Shown here piece by piece: positions 1-10,569 of a stretch of DNA of 42,914 nucleotides. The translations under genes and the position numbers were made by a program. Numbering within the stretch: the first letter of the stretch is position 1; every line of letters starts with the position of its first letter. This stretch comes from Saprospiraceae bacterium (GTDB taxonomy: Bacteria; Bacteroidota; Bacteroidia; Chitinophagales; Saprospiraceae). Location of the stretch: contig SKLY01000080.1 of the NCBI GenBank assembly GCA_007121335.1, positions 1 through 42,914 of the forward strand. Reading direction: 5' to 3'. Below the pieces are notes generated by a model. It ran no database searches, was not told the DNA's origin, and saw only the letters and a program-made list of their open reading frames with translations.

Positions 1-3000
1 CTTCAGGGAATTCAAATGTTACATCCTCGCAGTTGGTTACTACAGGTGCATCAGAATTCATTACTTTGATCGTCTGAATGTGGCTCCATGGCTGCTGAAT
101 GGTCTGTGGCTGACACCAGTCGATGACTTCCCACGTTCTTAGTACCTTCAAACAAGCACTTCCAGCCTGTGGTCCGGTAAAGATCTGATCTGTATAGTTA
201 ATCAATATGTCTGCGCATCCCAAATTCGGTCCGCGTATGTCAGGTCTGCCCATGTCATCCGGATCCAATCCGGTTCCATCTGTACAGATACCAAGTGTCT
301 GGTCTCCGGGCCACTCTATCTCCCACTGGGATGGAGGAAGACCCGAGAAATTATCTATACCAGTAAATGGACTTGTATTAATCACCTTGATCTCCTGAAC
401 ACAATCAAGCGTCACGTTGCCAAAAGCATCTGTCACTCTCCAGCCTCTCACGATGGCAAGATCGCCATCCATCTCAAATCCCTGACGCTGCTGAGGAGTA
501 GTTTGACCAAATACTATGCGCTCCTGAGTAGGTGTAACCTGTACTCCGTTACCAAGGTAGTTACAATCTTCTATTACTCCTGTAAATATCTCCTGCTCGA
601 TCTCAAGACCGTTGGGACAGTTGTCAATCGTAATTCCATCTATAATGGTTACTTCATCCAATGCATCTGCAGGCTGAGCAGCAGGATCCACCACACGTGT
701 TACGCGGTCAACTCCGAGTTGTATTGGCACAATACCACCAAACAACTCATCCAGTGCTGCTTGAGATACGTCAGAATTAGGATCGTTAAAGTCAAAGTCG
801 CCCCATTCAAACAGGCAGTTAACGGTAACATCTAACTCAGAAGGACAGGTAATCGATGGTGCTACATTGTCTTCCACAAATACTGTCACGCTACAGATGT
901 TGGTATTTCCACTCAGGTCAGTAACCTGAACATAAATATCAACTTCTCCATCCCGAACTTCGATGTCTTCACAGCAAAAATCCATAAATTCCTGCCATTC
1001 AGTGCGGCTGTTACCACACTGGCTGTTTTTCGCGAAATTATTATCGTCGCGTGATCTTCTCACCAATATAGACTCAACTCCACAGTTGTCCCAGGAGCCA
1101 TCGTCAAAGGCATCTACAAATACACGTGCAAAGCCCTGGGTTCCTCCACCAAGAGAAACTCGAGTGTCGAGGTCACAAATCGCAACAGGTGCTACATCGT
1201 CAACCACGGTTAATTGAGTCACACATTCAGCGGTATTGCCACATCCATCATTGGCAGAATAAATAACCAGGTGAGTACCCACAGGAATTTCGGAAATAAT
1301 CCAGTTGTCATTGATATTATCAACATTACCTGCAGTTGAACTCACCGCATAGTTCACATCGTCTGAACAAGCGTCCTCGGGAAGCGCATCAATGGCTCCA
1401 GTTGCAAACAAACTCTCCAGGGTAGCATCCCAGGTACCCTCGCAGGCATTGAATTCGGTGCTTACGGTCACAGATGGCAAACATTCAATCTCAGGAGTCG
1501 TATTGTTGTCAATTTTGATTACCTGGGTAAAAAACCTGCTCTCAGAAGTACACCAGTCAACCAATCTCCATTCCCTCAATATTTTGAACTCACCGGGACA
1601 ATCGTTTATAACAACATCTGTGTATGTTGTTAGAACATTTGGGCACTTACCACCCGGTTCTCCGGTCACAGAAGGATGAGGATGTCCCTGATTATCCACT
1701 GCAAAATTCTGCGTACAATTCAAGGTGACATCGTCGGGTAATGTAAGTTCATCAAGTCCGGTGCGCAATACCTCAATGGTTTGAACACAAGAAGAAGAAT
1801 TACCGGAAGCATCAATAGCTGTCCACGTTCTCTGGATTTCTTGAATAATCTCATCACAGTCTCCAAAATTAATCACATTGTCATCAAAAACTACATCGGC
1901 AAGACTGCAATTGTCTGAGGGATCCACCCGGTCAGCATCCACTTCCAATATAAGCTCAACTTCGCTAACTTCACCACCTGCAGCGGTAAATGCTGAAAGG
2001 AAAGTAGTCTCGAAACGGACTGTCCAAATACCTTGGGCATTTTCACCTGCAAAATTGAAAAATACAGGACCCGCACCGGCAGCTATCGTACCATCAATGG
2101 GTTGCATTGGAGCACCATCAGAGAACTGAATGAGCTGATCATAAGCGGTAATAACGTCGCCATTATCATCGAAGGTTACATCAAATGTAAAAGTACCCGC
2201 ATTAAAGGTGGTCGCATTGTAAATTGTTTGAGTTGTACCGTCGGGACTCTCCAGAATAATACTGTTGTTGTGAGGCCTCAACATTTCCATATCCACACGC
2301 AATTTAACATCAGCAATGGTGAAATCATCATCCAGGTTACTGAAGTCAAATTCATATTCAATTTCCTCCGGTGCCGGACCAAAAGCCACGTTACCAAATT
2401 CATCGTTCAAAGCTGTGAAGGCAATGCTGAACGGCTCATTGTCAAATGCAGGTGCTGGTTCTTCCGGAATATCCTCTCCGCACAATACGGTAATATCCCT
2501 ACATTCAATGACGGGGTCCAATTTATCTTCGAATAATACAGTTCCCCAACACTTATTTCCGGTTTCGGGATCAGTTACAGAGTAAACAAATTGCTGGTCG
2601 ATGTAATCAGGAAGAAAGAGGTTTTCCAGGTCAACCACATTGCCGTCACTATCAGTGAACTGAAGAATATAATCATCGTAACATCTGTAAGGACCGCCCT
2701 CCAAAAACATATCCGCATTCAGATTTACTGAACAGTTGTCATCTACACTTATATTCACATGATCATTACATGCCAGTGAGGTAATCGGATTAGGGAAATC
2801 ATTGACGGTGACATTGAAACAGCAGGTACCCAAATTTCCGGCCCCATCCTCGGTTTCGAAGCAGTTTGTAGTAGTACCTACTTCAAAAGTACTGCCGGAC
2901 GGCAAACCGTCAGTTTGAACAACATCTCCTCCACCGCCAATGGTATAAAATACTTCACCAACAAAACCTCGAGGGGGTCCCCAAGAACAATCGATGGGTC

Positions 3001-4762
3001 CTGCGGTGGTAATAGCACATCCCTCAGAGAGATCCATAGACAGATTGCCATCCGTCTGGAAGTCGTTGGCTATACCGGCAAAATGCAAGCTGCTGTAAAT
3101 CCACCCACCATTGGTTGGGCTATTGTCCCAAATGATAATACCTCTCGTCTCATTCGGAGGGATAATCAAAGATCCTGCAGGAACAGGTATTTCTGTGTAA
3201 GTATCTAAATCATTCACATCACCGGCTACAGTAGAAGTTACTGTTTCGATACTTACCAAATCCCAATTCACGTCTAAGAATCCACCGTAATTGGCATGGT
3301 CATTATTGGTAACGTATATCTCGTATTCGCGGGTTCCTACGTTAGGAATCGGCTGTGTAAAATTGTCAATTACTATCGGGTCGTTGGTTTCATTGATCAA
3401 CAAGAATGCAGAACCATACCAAATTGAGTTAACTGATACCGTTGACCCTTCGTATCCCCATAGACTACCGGCATCTTCAAACGGGCAGTTATCAGTTACA
3501 TCTACGTTATATTCAATAATTCGATCGCATTCACCACCTCCCAGTGATACATTAAAATCATTGGGGCAGTTCAAAACAGGAGGTTCTTCATCAACCACAG
3601 TAACAGACACATTGCAATCGCCTAATCCCTCTGCGGTAATAATCACTTCTGTGGTGCCCACAGGATAAAAATCAGAGGCATCCGCATCATTGTTATAGGT
3701 GTTAGTAATTTCAACATTAGCACAAGCTGTTCCCTCCAGAGTGGGCAAATCAATATTTACAAAGGCTCCGCACTCACCCGGATCATTACCAACTTGTATT
3801 AAAGTGGGAGGACATTCTGTCAATTCACAAGTACCGCTGGCATCGAGCACCTCGACCGTAAAATCTGCTACGGCTCCCCAGGTAAACAGACCCGGCAAAT
3901 CACATGGATCATCCAGATCATTAACTGAATAGGCACTGGTTTCCCAAACCAGAACTCTCATGGTTGTAGTTCCAAGTTGAGCATCGGAGGGCACAGTAAA
4001 TTGAAGGTTTGCATCAGTACCCGCGGGAGTACTTTGACCATCCCAGTCACCAATTATTTCATCAGAGGAAAATTCAAAATCCTGATTCCAATCTACCCAC
4101 ACAACTGAAATAACATCCCAACTGCCCGTTCCTGTGCAATTACTGATGACCATATCTAAATCATATGTGCCACCACGATTCAAATCAGCCGTCTCAGTTG
4201 TAGCGTCAATGACGCCGGTTTGACCTGGACAACCGGCGAACAAATCAATGTCGTTCGATTCTCCGGTTAATGAAGCAGATTCCAATTGTGAATAGTCAGC
4301 ATTTGTTGGACCTACATTGCAATATCCTGCAGTACCAGTACCACAAGTTAAACATTCAACTGTCGTCGTTCGACATCCACCAGCTGAATTACAATTGCTA
4401 TCAGAATTAACATGCACATATAAGTCATCACTACTAGTGGTAACAACTTCAACAGGAGTAACTCCGGAAGCTAATACCGGCCCAGTGGACGAACCCTCGC
4501 GAATGGTCAGGTAGTCTGTACTAATGTCACTGGTAAACTCATAAGTCTCTCCACTACTGATATTGGTAATATGAGAGTATTCATCCGCGAAAATACAGGT
4601 AGAAATTGTCACAACATCACCCACATCATCTGGAGCATTAACAGCGGAAGTGGGCCACTGCCAATCATTTGTACATTGAGCTTGAAGTGCATTTAGCCCG
4701 AACAAGAGAGGCAGAGCGAAGATCAAGCTGATCGTTGAAATTTTTGTAATAACTTTTTTCAT
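1..4762 (-). CDS. Giant secreted HYR/GEVED/P-domain protein (3' part beyond window)
   Basis: The frame is open from ATG at 4762 to the left edge (1587 codons, no stop seen), so the C-terminus is missing. The N-terminus is a signal peptide (MKKVITKIS then a hydrophobic run ending ALQAQ, about residues 1-29). A Cys-rich beta-sandwich-like stretch follows (about 30-130), then a GEVED-type domain (about 150-290, with VWVDWNQDFEFSSDE). Repeated HYR-type Ig-like modules come next (motifs such as PPVLNCP, PSITCP and DNC). A proprotein-convertase P-domain-like segment lies near 795-905 (NNSIILESPDGTTQTI), followed by more HYR modules. Segments such as DDVAPVAICDLDTR and CLKVLRTWEVIDWC recur nearly unchanged in the protein at 10881-13964, so the two are paralogs. 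The protein is presumably exported by Sec and then T9SS to the cell surface. A sorting domain would lie outside the window. Ligand and exact role are unknown; adhesion or matrix function is inference. Confidence 0.9.
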   Translation of the reverse strand, partial: MKKVITKISTISLIFALPLLFGLNALQAQCTNDWQWPTSAVNAPDDVGDVVTISTCIFADEYSHITNISSGETYEFTSDISTDYLTIREGSSTGPVLASGVTPVEVVTTSSDDLYVHVNSDSNCNSAGGCRTTTVECLTCGTGTAGYCNVGPTNADYSQLESASLTGESNDIDLFAGCPGQTGVIDATTETADLNRGGTYDLDMVISNCTGTGSWDVISVVWVDWNQDFEFSSDEIIGDWDGQSTPAGTDANLQFTVPSDAQLGTTTMRVLVWETSAYSVNDLDDPCDLPGLFTWGAVADFTVEVLDASGTCELTECPPTLIQVGNDPGECGAFVNIDLPTLEGTACANVEITNTYNNDADASDFYPVGTTEVIITAEGLGDCNVSVTVVDEEPPVLNCPNDFNVSLGGGECDRIIEYNVDVTDNCPFEDAGSLWGYEGSTVSVNSIWYGSAFLLINETNDPIVIDNFTQPIPNVGTREYEIYVTNNDHANYGGFLDVNWDLVSIETVTSTVAGDVNDLDTYTEIPVPAGSLIIPPNETRGIIIWDNSPTNGGWIYSSLHFAGIANDFQTDGNLSMDLSEGCAITTAGPIDCSWGPPRGFVGEVFYTIGGGGDVVQTDGLPSGSTFEVGTTTNCFETEDGAGNLGTCCFNVTVNDFPNPITSLACNDHVNISVDDNCSVNLNADMFLEGGPYRCYDDYILQFTDSDGNVVDLENLFLPDYIDQQFVYSVTDPETGNKCWGTVLFEDKLDPVIECRDITVLCGEDIPEEPAPAFDNEPFSIAFTALNDEFGNVAFGPAPEEIEYEFDFSNLDDDFTIADVKLRVDMEMLRPHNNSIILESPDGTTQTIYNATTFNAGTFTFDVTFDDNGDVITAYDQLIQFSDGAPMQPIDGTIAAGAGPVFFNFAGENAQGIWTVRFETTFLSAFTAAGGEVSEVELILEVDADRVDPSDNCSLADVVFDDNVINFGDCDEIIQEIQRTWTAIDASGNSSSCVQTIEVLRTGLDELTLPDDVTLNCTQNFAVDNQGHPHPSVTGEPGGKCPNVLTTYTDVVINDCPGEFKILREWRLVDWCTSESRFFTQVIKIDNNTTPEIECLPSVTVSTEFNACEGTWDATLESLFATGAIDALPEDACSDDVNYAVSSTAGNVDNINDNWIISEIPVGTHLVIYSANDGCGNTAECVTQLTVVDDVAPVAICDLDTRVSLGGGTQGFARVFVDAFDDGSWDNCGVESILVRRSRDDNNFAKNSQCGNSRTEWQEFMDFCCEDIEVRDGEVDIYVQVTDLSGNTNICSVTVFVEDNVAPSITCPSELDVTVNCLFEWGDFDFNDPNSDVSQAALDELFGGIVPIQLGVDRVTRVVDPAAQPADALDEVTIIDGITIDNCPNGLEIEQEIFTGVIEDCNYLGNGVQVTPTQERIVFGQTTPQQRQGFEMDGDLAIVRGWRVTDAFGNVTLDCVQEIKVINTSPFTGIDNFSGLPPSQWEIEWPGDQTLGICTDGTGLDPDDMGRPDIRGPNLGCADILINYTDQIFTGPQAGSACLKVLRTWEVIDWCQPQTIQQPWSHIQTIKVMNSDAPVVTNCEDVTFEFPE

Positions 4763-4836
4763 GAGATTATAGATTTTAGTATTGTAATAATGGCCATTAC
4801 CAATTTTAAAGTAATGGATTCTCACAATTATGCTTA

Positions 4837-5367
4837 TTATCGGTTATCGTTGATAAATTCAATAAAGTTCTCCAGCGATTGCATTTCCCCGCTGGAAATA
4901 TCAATTGAGGTAATTGCCAATTGCAATTCAGCCGTAGCCAATTTGAAGGCCGGAGTTATCTGAATGATATTGCCCTGACTTGCTATGCTGCCGTCATCAC
5001 CATCAAAAAGGTTTTCGGTCATGTAATTATTATTATCCGGTGGCGCTATGACTGAAAGACTCCAGGCAAAAGCTTCTTGAATATCGATATCTCCCTGTCT
5101 GAAGGTTTTGAAAGCACTGCCAAAGTAGTTTATCAAACTCTTATTCACCGCAATAATTTCGGCGTGATTGGGATTCATTTCTATCCCCCTTACCAATAAG
5201 GCTTTTTGCTTGTTGACCATTTGTTCAAAAGCATCCATTGTTTTAGTTGAAATATCTCCAACAGTTTGAGCATTTATTTCATTCTGTCCGGGAGAAAAAA
5301 CGAATATGGCCAGGAATGCACCAGCTATCAGTTTTGAAATAAAATTCCTGAAAATTTTTGTCTTCAT
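4837..5367 (-). CDS. Small secreted protein of unknown function
   Basis: This is a protein of about 176 residues when started at the Met at 5367, which gives a clean signal peptide (MKTKIFRNF, then a hydrophobic segment ending in NAQ). An upstream in-frame Met at 5397 would add ten polar residues in front and is less likely. The mature part is mostly alpha-helical in appearance, with no Cys residues and no motif I recognise. It lies 74 bases downstream of the start of the giant HYR gene on the same strand, so it is transcribed towards that gene and could share its transcript. A periplasmic or exported location is supported by the signal peptide; function is not assignable. Confidence 0.7.
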   Translation of the reverse strand: MKTKIFRNFISKLIAGAFLAIFVFSPGQNEINAQTVGDISTKTMDAFEQMVNKQKALLVRGIEMNPNHAEIIAVNKSLINYFGSAFKTFRQGDIDIQEAFAWSLSVIAPPDNNNYMTENLFDGDDGSIASQGNIIQITPAFKLATAELQLAITSIDISSGEMQSLENFIEFINDNR

Positions 5368-5393
5368 GGGATAATTTTTTGATGATATTAAAT

Positions 5394-5813
5394 TCATTTG
5401 GTAAATGAAAATCTTATATTAAAAATACTATTAATTTGTAAGGTATTATATTCTAATGTTCTATGTGTATTCGATAAATTATTTGCACTTGCTTCTTTAA
5501 CCCATCTTTTACTATGCCGCAAAAATAATTCCACAAATTCAGATTCTGACAACCTTTGAATAACATTTGCAGACTTAATCGAAAATAGAGCCACAGAACC
5601 AAATACAGGCATTGCCACTAATTTGGATGGCTTATTTTGAATAGAAGTTTTGCTCAGAAAAATTTTGGAAAAGAAGTGGGGATAAGACTTGCGAAACTCA
5701 CTAAAACTTATTGAAATACAGCAAATAAAATATCTGCCAAAGCTAACCAACGGAGGGCCTTGAACAGGTCTTTTAAACTTGCCAGGTAACATTTTCATGA
5801 GATCGACTTTCAC
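5394..5813 (-). CDS. Doubtful hypothetical ORF (139 codons)
   Basis: This open frame sits just upstream of the small secreted protein gene on the same strand, with starts possible at 5813, 5798 or 5792. The protein is basic, rich in Phe, Ser and Ile, and has no signal peptide, repeat or motif I recognise. The region is more AT-rich than the neighbouring genes. It may be a real small gene, a decayed remnant, or a chance frame. Only its length and its ordinary-looking codons support it. Confidence 0.25.
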   Translation of the reverse strand: MKVDLMKMLPGKFKRPVQGPPLVSFGRYFICCISISFSEFRKSYPHFFSKIFLSKTSIQNKPSKLVAMPVFGSVALFSIKSANVIQRLSESEFVELFLRHSKRWVKEASANNLSNTHRTLEYNTLQINSIFNIRFSFTK

Positions 5814-6495
5814 ACACTACCAAAGGCCTACTATTTTCCGGCCCTGATTGAACAAATGGTATACGTCTTTAAAATCACTAATCTAATAAGTGCAAAAGTA
5901 AGGATAATGCAAGCGCTAAAAGACAGGTAGTAAGGTAATTTTTAGATTAAAAATAGTTTAAATTCTTTAATCGCTATAAAATAGTGTTTTTTAAATAAAT
6001 TTTTATCATAATATGTTATTCCTGGAAAGTAATACATATCAATCACCTTTACCTGGTGAGAAATCATCTCTACTATAATCTGATATTCAATATTTTAGTA
6101 TTATTTTACCAGGTCTGCTAAAGTCGAACAGCTATTATTAGGTAAAATAGGGCAGGAGCAATAATTATTGTATAATATATTGGTTTACAGTATTTAATAC
6201 ATTAATATAAAAATTTTGTGTAAAAAAGGTATGGCCTTTCCTAACTACTTTCCCCAACACATAATGACAGATTCTTAGGACTGAAGTAATTAATCTGCTA
6301 AGTGGAGATTTGGGAAGGACGAAAGATAAGGTACAACGTCTCAGGAAAATAAACCCAGGCAAAATCTCACGCAATTCACCTTGGCGTAAGAAGGAACTGT
6401 ACTTAGGCTATGACGTAAGAAATTACACCTCATTTGTGCTTAAATGCGGCAAATTACCGTACAGTTAAGATATGGGGCAGTATTATTTCCATCAA
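5814..6495. other. AT-rich gap without a convincing gene
   Basis: This stretch of about 680 bases is clearly AT-richer than its surroundings, with only short frames of poor quality (for example 6165-6374 minus). It contains a 12-base palindrome (CAATAATTATTG near 6159) and a widely spaced inverted repeat, AACTGTAC at 6395-6402 with GTACAGTT at 6459-6466. The latter sits just downstream of the PorP/SprF gene end. I see no convincing gene, RNA or mobile element here. Confidence 0.5.
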
Positions 6496-7413
6496 TTACT
6501 TGTCCTCATTCCCATTCAATCTAATCGAAAGACTGAACTCGTGAGAACCGTTGGAATAATCCTGAAATGTTTGGAAAGAGAGGTCATAGGAATAATAGAG
6601 CCTCACATTATCAAATCGGGTACCTATCAAAAACCCAAGCCGGTCTCCTTCTCCGGTTGAATAGGACAAGCCTGCTGCAAGTTGTTCATCCAAAAAGTGA
6701 GCAAGTACGTTGAAGTCGATTTGAAATGGGATATTCCGCAATCTTTTTACAAATACAGAGGGCTCCAGGGTCATTCCGTAATTGGGGACCTCAAATCGAT
6801 AGCCCAGGAGGAGGTTGAAATACTCAAAAAGACTAACGCTCGAGTCGTCTTCAAAGCTGACGTCATCAATGCGCGCTCTCACCATATCAGGAGCCGCCAA
6901 TCCAAAAAAGAACCGCTCCTGGAATTCCCCGTAAATGCCAGCGCTCAGGTCGAAATAATTGATGCCATTGGCCGCATCCTCAATAATGGGATCTCCGGGA
7001 TCATACAGGACACTGAGAAAGACATCATTGGTCAGGCTAAACCGCTCCAATTCAGTTGAAAGGCCCACAGACCAATTCCAATCATCACCTCCAAAACGGT
7101 AACTGTAGGAAAGGCGAGTTCTCAATTGGCGCTCCACTCCAAATTCCCTGCCGGAAATAATAAGCCCCAGCCCCACTCGATCATCCATAACGCTGCCGTC
7201 ATAACTAAATGTATAGGCTCTGGGAGCTCCCTGGAAAGAACTCCAATTGTTGCGATAGTTCAGCATAAAATGGTGCCCTCCGTGCAACCCTGCAGCCGCA
7301 GGATTAATCAGCACGGGATTGAGGTGATACTGCGTGTAATCCGCCTGGTCCTGGGAAAAACCAACGGCCATTGTTAAAAAACCTGCAATTAAGGTCAAGT
7401 ATATCTTTCTCAT
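6496..7413 (-). CDS. PorP/SprF family type IX secretion membrane protein
   Basis: This 305-residue protein has a signal peptide (MRKIYLTLIAGFLTMAVGFSQ) followed at once by the family's hallmark N-terminus (DQADYTQYHLNPVLINPAAAG). The rest is alternating beta-strand sequence ending SLSIRLNGNEDK, consistent with an outer-membrane beta-barrel. PorP/SprF proteins attach to the T9SS apparatus. They are typically encoded next to substrates with a type B (gliding-motility-associated) C-terminal domain and are needed to place those substrates on the surface. That pairing is seen here: it lies 32 bases downstream of the SprB-like adhesin on the same strand, which implies one operon and a dedicated partner. 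Length and motif are normal for the family. Confidence 0.93.
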   Translation of the reverse strand: MRKIYLTLIAGFLTMAVGFSQDQADYTQYHLNPVLINPAAAGLHGGHHFMLNYRNNWSSFQGAPRAYTFSYDGSVMDDRVGLGLIISGREFGVERQLRTRLSYSYRFGGDDWNWSVGLSTELERFSLTNDVFLSVLYDPGDPIIEDAANGINYFDLSAGIYGEFQERFFFGLAAPDMVRARIDDVSFEDDSSVSLFEYFNLLLGYRFEVPNYGMTLEPSVFVKRLRNIPFQIDFNVLAHFLDEQLAAGLSYSTGEGDRLGFLIGTRFDNVRLYYSYDLSFQTFQDYSNGSHEFSLSIRLNGNEDK

Positions 7414-7445
7414 GGTAAAATCTCTTTCAGTGCTTTAGTAAATTA

Positions 7446-10400
7446 TTAACGGAGCTCTCTCAAGACGGTAACTGTTCCTCTGTAAACTTCTCGCCCACCG
7501 GCATTGTCGAATACCTCCAAAACCCACATATATGTATCTTCATTTACAGCATTTCCTCTATTGGTAGTACCCTCCCAATCGTTTCGGTAGTTGTTCTGCT
7601 CAAAAATCACTTGTCCGCCCCGGTTAAATATCCTAAGGACATTGTTGGTGGTTTCTGCGCATTTGATGATCAAATTATCATTGCGACCACTGCCATTGGG
7701 GGTAATTACCAACCTTCCCTCAAAACAGTCTTCATCAAAACAATTAGGCACTTCAATTTCGAAGCTTCTAACACAACCACCATTATCTCTCACAAAAACC
7801 TCCCATTCACCGGAGGGCATATTTGTAAAAGTATTAGACCCTTGAAACTGGGTTCCATCAATACTAAATTGATAGGGAGAAACTCCACCTGTAGCCAGCA
7901 AATTCAGATCTGCCTGATTGGTAAAGTCATTGCACTCAAGGGATAAAATCTCAAGATTTAAATCCATATTGGGTTCATTCACTTCAAATTCCTCTTCTAT
8001 GACCACACCGGACTCATTATCGGTAATGGTCACAGAGCAAATTCCCGCTCCCACACCATCAATGGATGAAGTGGTAGATGATTGACCGCTGTCACAAATC
8101 CATTGATAAGCATAATCTCCTGAACCTCCGGCAACCATCAATGTGATGCTTCCGGTTTCCTCTCCTCTACAGGCGACATCCTGAATTAAAGCACCAATTT
8201 CCAGAGCACCGGGAAGTCTAATCGTTCCTGCATCTACCTGACATCCATTGGCATCAGTAACCACCAGGGTATAGTTTCCACCGGGAACACCGGTCAATTC
8301 AGGACTGTTAGGCAAATCTCCAGGCCCCCAATCAAAGATATATGGTGCAGTGCCTCCACTAACCACCACACTTATCTCACCGCTATCTGTCCCATCGTCA
8401 TCAACGAGATTGATTTCATCTATGGTGAGTTCATCTGGTTCATTGATCACAAACTCAAATTCAAACACGCAGGGTGTACCGAGTTCTTCCACCACGAGAA
8501 TACAGGTGTCAGGTCCGAGGCCGGTGACTTCCAGCCCGGTATTGCCCTCATCACAAGACCAGGAGAAACTGTAGGCCTCAGCATCTCCTTCCAATTCGAC
8601 AAATATTGCCCCATCCATTTCGCCGTGACAACTCACGTCATTTACCACAAATTCGGCGGGAACGGGTGCACAAAGCGCAATTGGTTCAGGGATGATTTCA
8701 CAACCTGCTTCATCGGTAATCGTCACAGAATAAAGTCCACCTTCAAGGTCAGTTATTTCGCTGCCATCTCCCACATTGGGATCCCATGTGAAGGACAATT
8801 CTCCGGTACCACCGGAAGCTTCAATAGAGATAGAACCGTTATCAAAATCCGGTTCGGTAGGAAATTGAAGATCGATATTATCGATGACAATCTCATCGGC
8901 CTGTCCCACAACTATATTATCGAGTTCAGCTTCTTCTGCACCTCCGTCATAAGTGACGGTTACACTGTATGTTCCGGCAGCAAGTCCTCCGGGATTGGTT
9001 TCTCCGTCCGGAATGTCGGTAGGACCGCTCCAGCTGATATTATCAAAAGGAATACAAGTCTGACTCAATTGTAACTCTATGCTTCCATCGTTTCCTCCGA
9101 AACAGGTGACATCATAAACCACGGCCTCGATAAAACATTCACAAATAATGGAAAAAGTGCCTTCTCCACCAATTGCCGGAACCACATTCTCATCCTCGTC
9201 TATCACAAAAATAGGCCCATCGTCACCTCGTGCAACCACTGATGTTTCTGTTTCGCAATCCCCGACAACTTCAAAGCACAATTCGAGAATTGAGGAACCG
9301 TCTGCCAGTGTTATTCCCATTACATTAGGCTCAAAAAAGAAAATCCTAAACTCTCCATCATCAACATTTAAGTCGTTGACATCCAGTCCCTGAGTCAGTC
9401 CGGTAGTATTGAAGGATTCATAAGACAATTGAGTGGGGTCCCACTCCAAAAACAAATCCTGAAAAGCAAGTATGTCTTCAAATCCAGTTACGTTTAGATC
9501 CACACATACAATTTCACCGGGCTGACCGGAGGTGCTTTCAGGGATAAAGGACAGACCATCAAATACGCCAATTACATTTACACCTCCCGATGTCAATACA
9601 GGGTCGAGTGACACATCATTTCCATCCACCTCACCAATAAAATCAATGGATAGCGGAGTGGAGGTGAATTCAAATGCTGAAAACTGGCCCGTGCTTCCGA
9701 TAATATCAAAACACACCTCATAGATGACTGTATTGTCAGGAGCCGTCACAGCTTGACCACTCGGGTCATTGTAAGAAAGAGTAAGACGGCCGTTGCCGGT
9801 TTGTCCGGTTCCGAAATTACCCATAGTCATATTGGGCAGATTAAAATTTTGGATACGGTTGAATTCCAGAATATCAGAATTCCATTCATTGGTATATTGC
9901 ATGCTGATCACATCTGTAAATCCACGCACACTTACTTCCACACACACTTCATCCCCGTTCTCACCACTCACCTGATTGGCAATAACTTCAAGTTGAGTGA
10001 ATTCAGGACAATCTTCACCCGGCACATCAACCTCTCCGCTATTGAAGGTGGTTTCATTGGTGACGTCAACATCGAGCAGATTTGCATCGAGTTGAACCAC
10101 TTCATGCGGCAGACTTGACCAGGGAGGATTGAATACAACCTCTGTAAAGCTGCATTCGGCACCCACCACCTCAAAAAGTATGCTGAATAATACGTCACCA
10201 TCCGGAAGCGTCAAACCCTCGGGTTCCGTCCAGGCCAGGCCAGCAAATCGACCCTCATTGGACACTCCAACTTCAGACGGTGTTGCCACCACCGAACTCA
10301 TCACGCCGGCAACATCATTAAAATTGGTGTACTCAACAAATTCAAGTACGTTAGAATCCCAACCAAATGAAAACTGCGAGAAGACCAACATCTCGAAATC

Positions 10401-10535
10401 CTCGACGGTAAGATCCACTTCAACCATATCGCCGGGTTGTGCAGAATGATTAGAAAAATTAAAGATGGGTTGTGCAACAACCGGCGAGGTGGAAAAAACC
10501 ATCCACAATAGCGCCAAAACAACTGTTATCCTCAT
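7446..10535 (-). CDS. SprB-like surface adhesin with three cohesin domains and type B sorting domain
   Basis: The start at 10535 (1029 residues) gives a good signal peptide (MRITVVLALLWMVFSTSPVVAQ). A TATCTTTG promoter box at 10570-10577 rules out the longer frame reaching 10658. Three cohesin-like modules follow at about 25-170, 182-320 and 327-463 (motifs QPGDMVEVDLTV, ENGDEVCVEVSV and QPGEIVCVDLNV). SprB-type repeats follow at about 468-905 (VTCFGGNDGSIEL, VSCHGEMDGAIFVEL, VACRGEETGSITL). The end, about 940-1029, is a gliding-motility-associated type B T9SS domain (ITPNGSGRND, IFNRGGQVIFE, NEDTYMW, GTVTVLR). SprB repeats are known from mobile adhesins of gliding Bacteroidota. Cohesins bind dockerins in cellulosomes; their partner here is unknown. 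The adjacent PorP/SprF gene is its probable export and anchoring partner. Confidence 0.88.
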   Translation of the reverse strand: MRITVVLALLWMVFSTSPVVAQPIFNFSNHSAQPGDMVEVDLTVEDFEMLVFSQFSFGWDSNVLEFVEYTNFNDVAGVMSSVVATPSEVGVSNEGRFAGLAWTEPEGLTLPDGDVLFSILFEVVGAECSFTEVVFNPPWSSLPHEVVQLDANLLDVDVTNETTFNSGEVDVPGEDCPEFTQLEVIANQVSGENGDEVCVEVSVRGFTDVISMQYTNEWNSDILEFNRIQNFNLPNMTMGNFGTGQTGNGRLTLSYNDPSGQAVTAPDNTVIYEVCFDIIGSTGQFSAFEFTSTPLSIDFIGEVDGNDVSLDPVLTSGGVNVIGVFDGLSFIPESTSGQPGEIVCVDLNVTGFEDILAFQDLFLEWDPTQLSYESFNTTGLTQGLDVNDLNVDDGEFRIFFFEPNVMGITLADGSSILELCFEVVGDCETETSVVARGDDGPIFVIDEDENVVPAIGGEGTFSIICECFIEAVVYDVTCFGGNDGSIELQLSQTCIPFDNISWSGPTDIPDGETNPGGLAAGTYSVTVTYDGGAEEAELDNIVVGQADEIVIDNIDLQFPTEPDFDNGSISIEASGGTGELSFTWDPNVGDGSEITDLEGGLYSVTITDEAGCEIIPEPIALCAPVPAEFVVNDVSCHGEMDGAIFVELEGDAEAYSFSWSCDEGNTGLEVTGLGPDTCILVVEELGTPCVFEFEFVINEPDELTIDEINLVDDDGTDSGEISVVVSGGTAPYIFDWGPGDLPNSPELTGVPGGNYTLVVTDANGCQVDAGTIRLPGALEIGALIQDVACRGEETGSITLMVAGGSGDYAYQWICDSGQSSTTSSIDGVGAGICSVTITDNESGVVIEEEFEVNEPNMDLNLEILSLECNDFTNQADLNLLATGGVSPYQFSIDGTQFQGSNTFTNMPSGEWEVFVRDNGGCVRSFEIEVPNCFDEDCFEGRLVITPNGSGRNDNLIIKCAETTNNVLRIFNRGGQVIFEQNNYRNDWEGTTNRGNAVNEDTYMWVLEVFDNAGGREVYRGTVTVLRELR

Positions 10536-10569
10536 GGTTAAAATTTTATTATGCCACGCAAATTTGTTG

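Noticed and set aside
207-4514. Many plus-strand frames (for example 503-835, 2033-2536, 3291-3668)
   Set aside because: They are antisense shadows of the long minus-strand HYR gene, are Ser/Thr-rich without motifs, and conflict with an uninterrupted 1587-codon frame.
6165-6374. 69-codon minus-strand frame
   Set aside because: It lies in AT-rich non-coding sequence, with no motif and no supporting context.
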